Assembly (NCBI GenBank): GCA_946623915.1
Contig: CAMORQ010000040.1
Coordinates: 1 to 10,848, forward strand
Direction: 5' to 3'
DNA from: an uncultured Coriobacteriaceae bacterium
GTDB taxonomy: Bacteria > Actinomycetota > Coriobacteriia > Coriobacteriales > Eggerthellaceae
DNA: 10,848 bases
Positions 1-6,401 of the stretch are shown piece after piece. Made by a program: the position numbers and the translations under genes. Numbering within the stretch: the first letter of the stretch is position 1; every line of letters begins with the position of its first letter. The notes under the pieces were generated by a model that was not told where the DNA came from, ran no database searches, and saw nothing but the letters and a program-made list of their open reading frames with translations.

Positions 1-610
1 CGGGAAGCATTACCAAGAGCACAACGCCCCAGCACACGGCGATTGTGACGAACGAGAATGCGAACGGGTGCGTGCCGAACGCTGCGTTCAGACGCTTGAA
101 ATGCCTGGGCTCGCTGCGCGGAGCGGCCATGTTGTCGAACGCCTCGAACACGAGGCACGCAAACGAGTAGAGCAGCATCGCCATGCCGCAGAAGACGAAT
201 GCGCTGCGGACAAGCTCGACCGGTCCGGCGAAGAGCATGTCCCAGCTCGATGTCAAATGATAGGACTGTCCAACGACCAGCATGGATGCCAGCACTGCTG
301 CCAGCACTGCCGCGGCTTTTTTAGGGGCGGTGGCGTAGCTCGCGCGCGATGTCTGCCAGGCGAAGAAGGCGTACAGCGCAAACCATGACGCGGCGAACAG
401 CGCAACCCAGGGAAGAGGGCTGCTAAGCACCTCGCCTGAGGGCAGGGGCACAAGCATCGGTAGGTTGCCTGCTTCGAACCACTCCTGTCGAAGGGCGACG
501 TAGGAGTTGCGCATCGGGTAGAGGAATACGGTCAGGGCCGCTGCGCATGCAAACGACCGGAGCGCTGTTATGCCCGATGATGCGTTATGTTTGCTTTCGT
601 GGCGCGCCAC
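1..610 (-). CDS. Polytopic membrane protein, N-terminal part, probably DUF6020-type (partial)
   Basis: Reading the minus strand from a GTG at 610-608 gives 203 open codons that run off the left edge, so only the N-terminus is present. The start is supported by a purine-rich AGGGGG (620-615) four bases upstream. The product is very hydrophobic, with likely membrane segments near residues 15-31, 66-85, 98-115, 132-156 and 183-203. After a basic linker (about 164-177, with PRHFKRLN), the part ending HPFAFSFVTI...VMLPG resembles the helix that precedes the conserved core of DUF6020-type proteins. In the 556-residue gene at 6402-8072 the matching place reads AHAPGFLSLDS. I infer that this is a second member of that family, diverging from the glycosyltransferase operon. 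Its biochemical role is unknown; related large polytopic proteins in surface-glycan loci are often suspected glycan transferases. The gene call is solid; the family is moderately sure. Confidence 0.72.
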   Translation of the reverse strand, partial: MARHESKHNASSGITALRSFACAAALTVFLYPMRNSYVALRQEWFEAGNLPMLVPLPSGEVLSSPLPWVALFAASWFALYAFFAWQTSRASYATAPKKAAAVLAAVLASMLVVGQSYHLTSSWDMLFAGPVELVRSAFVFCGMAMLLYSFACLVFEAFDNMAAPRSEPRHFKRLNAAFGTHPFAFSFVTIAVCWGVVLLVMLP

Positions 611-628
611 TTTGCCCCCTTTTCCGCT

Positions 629-638
629 GTGCACTATA
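629..638 (-). promoter_or_regulatory. GTGCACTA motif copy overlapping a leftward -10 (TATAGT)
   Basis: The plus strand reads GTGCACTATA. On the minus strand this is TATAGTGCAC, whose first six bases make a plausible -10 hexamer 22 bases before the GTG start at 610. No good -35 was seen. The GTGCACTA core is shared with the two arms at 721-730 and 801-810, so a protein binding here would cover the promoter of the leftward gene. Confidence 0.4.
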
Positions 639-720
639 CCACGGGCTTGTGGAAGCTCCTCGCTGAGGGCTTCCGACCTCGCGGCCTCATCTTCATCTGC
701 CCAAAGCCGCTTTGATTGCA

Positions 721-810
721 ATTAGTGCACCGACTTTCGAAATTTGGGCCGCGGGCCCTCGGCGAAGCTTCACCCGCAGAACCTACCGAAGAGCCAGTTT
801 GTGCACTAAT
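721..810. repeat. Perfect 10-base inverted repeat ATTAGTGCAC ... GTGCACTAAT
   Basis: Positions 721-730 read ATTAGTGCAC and positions 801-810 read its exact reverse complement, GTGCACTAAT, so the arm centres are 80 bases apart. Each arm contains the self-complementary core GTGCAC. The spacing is near eight helical turns, which would put both arms on roughly the same DNA face and would suit a looping or cooperative regulator. That interpretation is inference; the repeat itself is read directly. Confidence 0.7.
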
Positions 811-953
811 GCGCGTGAAACGGGTCGCGTGTGCGGCGGTGAAATACACGTGCGCAATCAGGGCGCTCTGCGGGTCTGCGGGCGGGCAGACAGAACATGG
901 TGCAATTCTTTACGTTTCCCGCGGTGCGCCCCTGTTTCCTTCGCATGTCGCGT

Positions 954-959
954 TATAAT
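954..959 (+). promoter_or_regulatory. -10 hexamer TATAAT, probable leaderless promoter
   Basis: A consensus TATAAT ends six bases before the ATG at 966, so transcription would start at or next to that ATG. No Shine-Dalgarno sequence precedes the ATG codons at 945, 966 or 978, which fits a leaderless message. Such messages are common in actinobacteria. No good -35 is visible at the usual distance. Confidence 0.6.
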
Positions 960-965
960 TTCAGC

Positions 966-2225
966 ATGGTCGACAGCATGAAGTTTAGACATACCCCCGA
1001 CCCGACCCCCCAACGCATCGCCGTGGTAACCATGGGCGTGAAGCTTCCGGGAGAACTGCGCGGCTACACGCGCTTCCGTAAAATCGCTGAAATGCTGGTC
1101 GAAGCCGGTTTCGAGGTCGATTTGATCACGAGCAGCTTCCAGCACTGGGAGAAGGCCCAGCGCGATAAGGCGTCGCCCGAATATCGGAAGCAGCCTTACC
1201 AGGTCGTGTTCATCGACGAGCCTGGATACAAACGCAACCTCGACCTTTCCCGCATATCCAGCCACAAGCAGGCTGCACGCAATCTCGCCCATCATTTCGC
1301 GGCCGACCCATGGCGCTACGACCTTATCTACTCCGAGATTCCTCCCAACGACGTCGCTTTGGCGGGTGCCGAAGCCGCGGCGCACGCGGGCATACCGTTC
1401 GTCGCGGACGTGAACGACCTGTGGCCCGAAGCCATGCGCATGGCGTTCGACGTGCCTATCGTCTCTGACATAGCGTTTCGCTCGTTTGCGCGCGATGCGG
1501 CAAAGGTCTACACGATGCTTGATGCGGCGGTGGGCACATCGGACGAATATGCAGACCGTCCCGCCAAAGACCGCACGGAACCCTATCCCCATATCACTGT
1601 CTATGTGGGCAACGACCTGGCTGAATTCGATGCCGGGGTGCGCACGTACGGAAGCGAAGTGGTCAAATCCCAGGGGGAGGTCTGGGTTGCCTACGCGGGA
1701 ACGCTTGGCGCAAGCTACGACATCGCCACACTCATTGACGCCGCAACGCTGCTTTCCACCGAGATGCCCACTCTCCGCGTGAAGATCCTCGGCGACGGAC
1801 CCGAGCGCGACGCTTTGCGCGCTCGCGCCGTTCAATCGAATGCGCCCGTGGACTTCCTGGGATACTTGGACTACCCGCGCATGGCAGCATGGCTTGCCGC
1901 ATGCGACATCACGGTGAATTCGCTGCACGCAGGCGCCGTGCAGTCCATCGTCACCAAAATCGGGGACTACCTTGCGGCGGGCGTTCCGCTGATCAACACG
2001 GGGATGTCCTCGGAGTTTCGTGCCAAAGTGGAGCACGACCGGTTCGGCGTGAACGTCGATCCGGAGAACCCCGAAGCTCTCGCACACGCCATTCGCCGTC
2101 TTGCGGTGAACTCGAGCGCACGCAAGATGATGGGTGCTCGTGCGCGCTATGTTGCCGAACAGGAATTCGATCAGGCGCAGTCTTACCTCGAAATCGTCCA
2201 CCTGGTACAGCGTTTGCTGGTTTAG
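966..2225 (+). CDS. GT4-type glycosyltransferase (GT-B fold)
   Basis: This 419-residue protein (from the 966 start) looks like a retaining GT-B glycosyltransferase of the GT4 group, probably moving a sugar from a nucleotide donor to a lipid-linked acceptor at the cytoplasmic face. Visible marks are an N-terminal Rossmann strand (RIAVVTMG, residues 17-24) with a glycine-containing loop, the NDLWPE segment (150-155) common in WbuB-like enzymes, the start of the donor domain (VAYAGTLG, 241-248), GDGPE (276-280), FLGYLDYPRM (297-306), and the donor-site block KIGDYLAAGVPLI (331-343). The reading frame is also open from an ATG at 897, but the extra N-terminal residues are not family-like and lie across the TATAAT at 954-959; ATG 978 is another option. 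It is the first gene of the group with the O-acyltransferase pair. Donor and acceptor cannot be told from sequence. Confidence 0.9.
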   Translation: MVDSMKFRHTPDPTPQRIAVVTMGVKLPGELRGYTRFRKIAEMLVEAGFEVDLITSSFQHWEKAQRDKASPEYRKQPYQVVFIDEPGYKRNLDLSRISSHKQAARNLAHHFAADPWRYDLIYSEIPPNDVALAGAEAAAHAGIPFVADVNDLWPEAMRMAFDVPIVSDIAFRSFARDAAKVYTMLDAAVGTSDEYADRPAKDRTEPYPHITVYVGNDLAEFDAGVRTYGSEVVKSQGEVWVAYAGTLGASYDIATLIDAATLLSTEMPTLRVKILGDGPERDALRARAVQSNAPVDFLGYLDYPRMAAWLAACDITVNSLHAGAVQSIVTKIGDYLAAGVPLINTGMSSEFRAKVEHDRFGVNVDPENPEALAHAIRRLAVNSSARKMMGARARYVAEQEFDQAQSYLEIVHLVQRLLV

Positions 2226-2267
2226 GGGAGAGGCGAGCGTGTGCCTACGAGTGCCGTGCGTAATCCA

Positions 2268-2273
2268 TAGAAT
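2268..2273 (+). promoter_or_regulatory. Candidate internal -10 (TAGAAT) before the O-acyltransferase gene
   Basis: TAGAAT lies in the 83-base gap between the glycosyltransferase stop and the MBOAT gene and would start a transcript near 2280 with a leader of about 30 bases. No convincing -35 and no Shine-Dalgarno sequence were found. The downstream pair may therefore have its own promoter or be read through from 954; evidence is weak. Confidence 0.3.
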
Positions 2274-2308
2274 GTTAAGACGGCCCTAAATCCCGACACC
2301 GGTTGCAC

Positions 2309-3829
2309 ATGGTTTTTTCAAGTACCATATTCCTGTTTGCGTTTTTGCCGCTTGTTCTGGCGCTGTATTTTCTTGTGCCGGGACATGCAGCGAAAAACGT
2401 CCTTCTGCTCGCGGTGTCGCTTTTGTTCTATGCATGGGGCGAGCCGGTTTACGTAGTGCTTATGGTGTTCTCCATTGCGGCGAATTGGCTGTTCGGCATG
2501 GTGCTGGCGCGCACGTCGCAGCATGCTCGGCGCCGAGGCGTGCTCGTTGCGGCCCTCGTCGTCGACCTTGCCGTGCTAGGGTTTTTCAAATACCAGGGGT
2601 TCGTCGCAGACAACATCAACGCCATCGCAGGTTCGGTTGTTGTGCCGAATCTAGAACTGCCCCTGCCCATAGGCATCTCGTTTTTTACTCTTCAGGCCAT
2701 TTCGTACGTCATCGACGTCTATCGCGGAACCTGCAAACACCAGACCAACGTGTTGTATCTTGGCATGTACATCGCTATGTTCCCGCAGTTGGTGGCGGGG
2801 CCAATCGTGCGCTATTCGCAAATCGAAGACCAGGTCAGAAACCGTGTGGTCACCATCGATGGAGTGGCGCAGGGGTTGCGACTGTTCACCATCGGTTTGG
2901 GCAAGAAGGTGCTGTTGGCAAATGTGGCGGGCACGTTGGCCGACAGCATGCTCGCGCACAGCGCGCCGGAAATCGGATTTCTCGGATGCGCTTCGGGTGC
3001 GCTGGCGTACACGTTCCAGATATATTTCGACTTCAGCGGGTACTCCGATATGGCCATCGGGTTGGGGCGTATGTTCGGGTTCACGTACGCGCGCAACTTC
3101 AACTACCCCTACATCTCGTCGTCGGTCACGGAGTTCTGGCGTCGTTGGCACATGAGCCTGTCCAGTTTCTTCCGCGATTACATTTACATCCCGCTTGGCG
3201 GCAACCGCGTCAGCCAAGGACGTTGGATGTTCAACATCATGGTGGTGTGGGGGCTCACTGGCGTATGGCATGGCGCTGCGTGGAACTTCGTTTTGTGGGG
3301 GCTGTATTACGGAATCATCTTGATGTGCGAAAAGCTGTTCCTGCTTAAGGTTCTCGAGCGGCTTCCCCGTGCGGTACGACATATCTACACCATCGTCGTG
3401 TTCGTGCTCGGATGGGTGCTTTTCTCGGTTGTTGGCTTGGAGAACGTGGGGCAGTGGCTGGCTGGCCTGTTCGGTGCCTACGGGTTTACGGGTACTTCGA
3501 GCGCATGGGAGCTGATGTCGTGGAGTTACGCGAGCCTGTTGCCCGTCTTCATCGTTGCAGCGACTCCTGTGGTGCCGTGGCTTCGCATGAAAATCGAAGC
3601 CTGGGTTGCGTTCGATACGGCACGTGGCCTCGACCCGGCTCCGCAGAAGGGCAACGAATTCGTGCCACCCTGCGCCATCTGCCTTCCCGAGGGCGCGGAC
3701 ATACGGCGTTCGCGCATCGCAGGCGTCGTCGGGGCTCTTGCCGACGTGGCGCTTGTGGTGGTTTTCGTGCTTTCCGCAGCATCGGTTGTGTCTAGTTCGT
3801 ACAATCCGTTCATCTACTTCCAGTTCTAA
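2309..3829 (+). CDS. MBOAT-family O-acyltransferase (AlgI/PatA/DltB-like)
   Basis: This 506-residue polytopic membrane protein matches the usual length and layout of membrane-bound O-acyltransferases that pass acyl groups, normally acetyl, across the membrane to surface polysaccharides. It opens with the typical MVFSSTIFLFAFLP. The two MBOAT histidines are visible: WRRWHMS with His281 and GVWHGAAWN with His321, the latter being the expected invariant catalytic histidine. DYIYIPLGGNR follows the first, and the protein ends SSYNPFIYFQF, close to the usual AlgI-like C-terminus. A hydrophilic stretch at about 427-470 with PPCAICLPEG sits just before the last helix and is less typical. I chose ATG 2309; a TTG at 2303 would add only two residues. 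Neither has a Shine-Dalgarno sequence. The DHHW protein gene starts 12 bases after the stop, forming the usual two-component acylation pair. The acyl group and target are not known. Confidence 0.94.
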   Translation: MVFSSTIFLFAFLPLVLALYFLVPGHAAKNVLLLAVSLLFYAWGEPVYVVLMVFSIAANWLFGMVLARTSQHARRRGVLVAALVVDLAVLGFFKYQGFVADNINAIAGSVVVPNLELPLPIGISFFTLQAISYVIDVYRGTCKHQTNVLYLGMYIAMFPQLVAGPIVRYSQIEDQVRNRVVTIDGVAQGLRLFTIGLGKKVLLANVAGTLADSMLAHSAPEIGFLGCASGALAYTFQIYFDFSGYSDMAIGLGRMFGFTYARNFNYPYISSSVTEFWRRWHMSLSSFFRDYIYIPLGGNRVSQGRWMFNIMVVWGLTGVWHGAAWNFVLWGLYYGIILMCEKLFLLKVLERLPRAVRHIYTIVVFVLGWVLFSVVGLENVGQWLAGLFGAYGFTGTSSAWELMSWSYASLLPVFIVAATPVVPWLRMKIEAWVAFDTARGLDPAPQKGNEFVPPCAICLPEGADIRRSRIAGVVGALADVALVVVFVLSAASVVSSSYNPFIYFQF

Positions 3830-3841
3830 GGTTGGGTTTGC

Positions 3842-5188
3842 ATGATTCGCGCGAATGTACATGAAGCCCACATAGTGTCCAGCGCGCCCGCAGAGTCGGG
3901 CGCAACCGCGGCCCCTGGTGCCTCTGCCGCGCCCGGCATGCGTATGCGCAACATCGTCATCACCGTCGTGCTGTGCCTGTTCATGGCAGGCCCTGCATTG
4001 CTCTACGGCGCTTCGATTGCCGGAGTGCAGCTGCCGACGTGGTTTACTGCCGAAGACGCCCGTTGGCTTTCGGGTGCGGTGAAGAATGTCGATGTGGCAG
4101 GTAATCTGAACGTCGAAGGGTTCGCTTCGAAAGACTTGCAGCACGCCATCGAAGACACGGTGGGCAACCATGTCCCCGTCAAGGCTCATGCGCTGTTGGG
4201 CAACGCGTCCCTTCAGCGCACCGGCATAGCGGCGTCAAACGCCCTGTTTTCCTGGCCTTGCTATCCGACCCATTTCGGGAGCACGACGCTCTACCTTCCC
4301 GCATCCGATGCGCTTTCGCCCCTGCCCGACGCGGCGTCCGAAGAGGCGTCTGTCGGTTTGCGTTCGTTCGCTGCAGGCATCGTCGATGCCGCGCAGCGCC
4401 ATCAAGATGTGCGGTTTTGCGTTCTGATGGTCCCGGGGCACCGTACACCTGCAGTTTCGCCCGCCTACGACCTCTCCTCCAATCCGCTTACAGCATCGTG
4501 GTGCTTCAGCATTCTGGAAGAGGCGCTTGCGGGGCAGGACAACGTGCTCGCACTTACCCAGGAGTATTCAAGCGAAGACGCCTACTACGACGAGTACTTC
4601 CGCACGGACCATCACTGGAAGGCGAGCGGCGCGTTGAGCGCCTACCGCCTCGTTGAGGACGCGCTTGGACTTAAGGCCACGTCGGCGATCGGAGGCGAAC
4701 GTATCCCGATCGAAAACTACCGTTTCTTTGGTTCGCGCACCCGCACAGGGTTGATGATGGTGTCCGAAGACGTGTTCGACACGAACAGCGACTTTTCGCA
4801 GCTGCAGGTGAAAGAACCCGAAGGCGATCCTTACCCTTACAATCACGACCGATTCCTCGACGATGCGGGCAACGGCCGTCAATACCGGTTCCACGACAGC
4901 TACTACGACTTCCTTCCCAACAAGACCGTTTTCGTGAACGAAGGTGCCCCCGAAGACGGACCGAAGGCGCTTGTCGTCACCGATTCGTTCGGTGGAGACA
5001 TTGAGCCGATGCTCGCCTTAAGCTACCGCGAAACCCACGTGGCGTTCGACTTGGCTTCGAACGGCTACTGGGAGAAAGCAGCGTCGTTCGAGCAGCTGGT
5101 AGGAGAGCGCGAGTACCGTGACGTGTTCATCGTGGCCAGCCCGACCGATATGATCTCTCTGGTCGACGACGCGCCTGGATACTTCTGA
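3842..5188 (+). CDS. DHHW-family (AlgJ/AlgX-like) extracytoplasmic O-acyltransferase partner
   Basis: This 448-residue protein appears to be the extracytoplasmic partner of the MBOAT protein, taking the acyl group outside the membrane and placing it on glycan. It has an Ala/Pro/Gly-rich cytoplasmic tail (1-35), one membrane segment (about 37-60), and a large outer domain. The DHHW motif that names the family is at Asp256-His257-His258-Trp259, in RTDHHWKASGAL. VVTDSFGGD at 378-386 resembles the SGNH nucleophile block, with Ser382 as the candidate nucleophile and Asp256/His258 completing a triad by analogy with AlgJ/AlgX. A weak AAGG (3828-3831) precedes the ATG. A start at Met33 or Met35, right before the membrane segment, is possible but has no better ribosome site. 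It lies 12 bases after the MBOAT stop and is followed by a convergent gene, so it ends the operon. The family call is strong; acetyl as the group moved is inferred. Confidence 0.9.
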   Translation: MIRANVHEAHIVSSAPAESGATAAPGASAAPGMRMRNIVITVVLCLFMAGPALLYGASIAGVQLPTWFTAEDARWLSGAVKNVDVAGNLNVEGFASKDLQHAIEDTVGNHVPVKAHALLGNASLQRTGIAASNALFSWPCYPTHFGSTTLYLPASDALSPLPDAASEEASVGLRSFAAGIVDAAQRHQDVRFCVLMVPGHRTPAVSPAYDLSSNPLTASWCFSILEEALAGQDNVLALTQEYSSEDAYYDEYFRTDHHWKASGALSAYRLVEDALGLKATSAIGGERIPIENYRFFGSRTRTGLMMVSEDVFDTNSDFSQLQVKEPEGDPYPYNHDRFLDDAGNGRQYRFHDSYYDFLPNKTVFVNEGAPEDGPKALVVTDSFGGDIEPMLALSYRETHVAFDLASNGYWEKAASFEQLVGEREYRDVFIVASPTDMISLVDDAPGYF

Positions 5189-5194
5189 TTTGAC

Positions 5195-5208
5195 GCGCAG
5201 GCCTGCGC
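5195..5208. terminator. 14-base perfect palindrome between convergent genes, possible terminator
   Basis: GCGCAGGCCTGCGC is exactly self-complementary and starts seven bases after the stop of the DHHW gene. As RNA it could form a five-pair stem with a GGCC loop on either strand. There is no T-run on either side, so it is not a classic intrinsic terminator; it could be a T-poor or Rho-assisted end for one or both converging operons, or simply a protein site. The rest of the 95-base gap shows nothing clear. Confidence 0.35.
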
Positions 5209-5283
5209 CGCAGCAGAGGCGGGAGGTCGTGTGCGGCATCCGGTGTTCGAGTGCGGGTTTGGCGGCTGCTATCGGTTGCTGCC

Positions 5284-6297
5284 TTACGACTCGTACGGCC
5301 GCAGATACAGTTTCATGCGCACCTTTTCCATCACGTTCAGCGGTCGGATGGGGATGAACGAGGCGAACAGGTCGCGGTTCCAATCAGTGTAGAAGCGCCC
5401 CCATTGCATGACGGCCTGGTCCATGTCTGCAAGCATTTCCATCACCAGAGGGCGGATTTCTTCGCTGTGCAAATCGCAGTCCTGTCCACGCAGCATGTTC
5501 AGGTAATTGAATTCGTGGCGGTAGAACGCGTCCCAAATGGCTGTGGGTGTTTTACGTGCGTGCAGGTAGGTGCGGATGTCGCGCATGCGGTCGAAGACCA
5601 GATGATAGTCGGGCCGCGCGCTCGATGCGTTTTCGTTGGTCACGCGGTAGTGGTAGAGCGCCTGCGGTATCCAGACGATCTTGCGGGCGGGAACGAGCGC
5701 TTCGTAGACGAAGGGATTGTCCACCCATCCGCCGCTCGGGGCTTCGATGAAGCGCACGTTGTTGCGTTCAAGATGCTCCCTCCGGTAGATGGCCGACCAG
5801 ACGGATGGATGGTTGCATAAAAGCGAGGGATTCTCTTTGGCGGTGAACCAACAGACGCTTGAAGGCATATTGTCCTTCAAGCGCGGATCGGCGTCGGTGC
5901 CAGCCGAGCCGTCTTCTCCGTCCGAATACTCCCAGAACAGTCCCTTAACCACATCGGCTTGATCGTCGTTGCCGACGGTCGTGTGCGACAGCAGCGTCTC
6001 GAACATGTCGGGTTCAATGAAGTCGTCGGGTTCTACGATGCCTACGTAGTCGCCTTTCGCGTTTGCCAAGCCGCAGTTCATGGCGCTGCCGTAACCGCCG
6101 TTCTCCTTGTCGATGCGCACGAAACGCGCGTCGCTCGCAACGAAATCGTCGATGATGCCAGCGCTGCCGTCGCTGCTTCCGTCGTTGATGCAGAGCACCT
6201 CGAAATCCGAAATCGTTTGCGCGCGGATGCTTTCCAGGCACGCGCGCAGATACGTTTCCACATTGTAGATGGGTACGAGTATGGAAAGGCTGTGCAT
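5284..6297 (-). CDS. Family 2 glycosyltransferase (GT-A fold)
   Basis: This 337-residue protein is a typical inverting GT2 glycosyltransferase that would add one sugar to a growing surface glycan on the cytoplasmic side. The N-terminal nucleotide-binding domain shows SILVPIYNVE (5-14), the NDGSSDGS loop (38-45), ENGGYGSAMNCG (65-76), and the metal-binding motif EPDD (89-92) in place of the textbook DXD. The acceptor region holds NHPSVWSAIYRREHL and, further on, the block GGWVDNPFVYEA. There is no membrane segment. The start ATG (6297-6295) is well supported by AAAGGAG at 6308-6302. It is transcribed towards the DHHW gene and away from the membrane-protein gene at 6402, with its promoter in the shared region 6298-6401. 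It is the only gene in the central and right part on the minus strand. Donor sugar and linkage cannot be stated. Confidence 0.92.
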   Translation of the reverse strand: MHSLSILVPIYNVETYLRACLESIRAQTISDFEVLCINDGSSDGSAGIIDDFVASDARFVRIDKENGGYGSAMNCGLANAKGDYVGIVEPDDFIEPDMFETLLSHTTVGNDDQADVVKGLFWEYSDGEDGSAGTDADPRLKDNMPSSVCWFTAKENPSLLCNHPSVWSAIYRREHLERNNVRFIEAPSGGWVDNPFVYEALVPARKIVWIPQALYHYRVTNENASSARPDYHLVFDRMRDIRTYLHARKTPTAIWDAFYRHEFNYLNMLRGQDCDLHSEEIRPLVMEMLADMDQAVMQWGRFYTDWNRDLFASFIPIRPLNVMEKVRMKLYLRPYES

Positions 6298-6401
6298 GGC
6301 GCTCCTTTGGCGTGGAGATGGGCAATGCGGACCTCGTGCGGCCGCGTCTCGATACTATAATACTCGAATGCCGAACGTCTGCATTCCGCAAGTGAAGGGT
6401 C
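6298..6401. promoter_or_regulatory. Divergent promoter region with overlapping -10 elements
   Basis: The 104 bases between two divergent genes contain a consensus TATAAT at 6356-6361 on the plus strand. On the minus strand the same place reads TATTAT (6362-6357) and TATAGT (6359-6354), so a single AT-rich patch in a GC-rich setting offers -10 elements in both directions. No strong -35 was seen for either. The ribosome site of the leftward gene (6308-6302) is good; that of the rightward gene (GAAGGG, 6394-6399) is only two bases from its ATG. Confidence 0.55.

Larger units (their letters stand above)
611..965. promoter_or_regulatory. Divergent intergenic regulatory region
   Basis: This 355-base stretch lies between the leftward membrane-protein gene and the rightward glycosyltransferase gene, and I see no convincing coding sequence in it. 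It holds three copies of the 8-mer GTGCACTA (one at 629-636, one inside each 10-base arm at 721-730 and 801-810), an 8-base palindrome TTTCGAAA (735-742), and a short GC-rich hairpin GGGCC-GCG-GGCCC (746-758) with no T-run after it. A candidate rightward -10 sits at 954-959 and a candidate leftward -10, TATAGT, at 638-633. The density of symmetric elements suggests control of both divergent genes, but no known operator was recognised. Confidence 0.6.

Noticed and set aside
271..310. Short repeated GCCAGCACTGCT-like units, possible tandem repeat
   Set aside because: They encode VLAAVLA in the membrane-protein frame and are explained by an Ala/Val/Leu-rich helix; two units do not make an array.
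746..758. GC-rich hairpin as an intrinsic terminator
   Set aside because: The stem is five pairs with a three-base loop and no T-run, and it lies between divergent genes where no terminator is needed.
721..810. The 10-base inverted repeat as ends of a mobile element
   Set aside because: There are only 70 bases between the arms, no transposase and no clear target duplication. A regulatory role fits better.
897..965. Upstream ATG 897 as the glycosyltransferase start
   Set aside because: No ribosome site, an extra segment unlike the family, and a consensus -10 lying inside it.
858..2201. A 447-codon open frame on the minus strand
   Set aside because: It lies fully opposite the glycosyltransferase gene, has no family-like motifs, and is Arg/His/Val-rich as expected for a shadow frame in GC-rich DNA.
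2651..4189. A 512-codon open frame on the minus strand
   Set aside because: It is antisense to the MBOAT and DHHW genes, both strongly supported by motifs, and its His/Arg-rich product resembles nothing I know.
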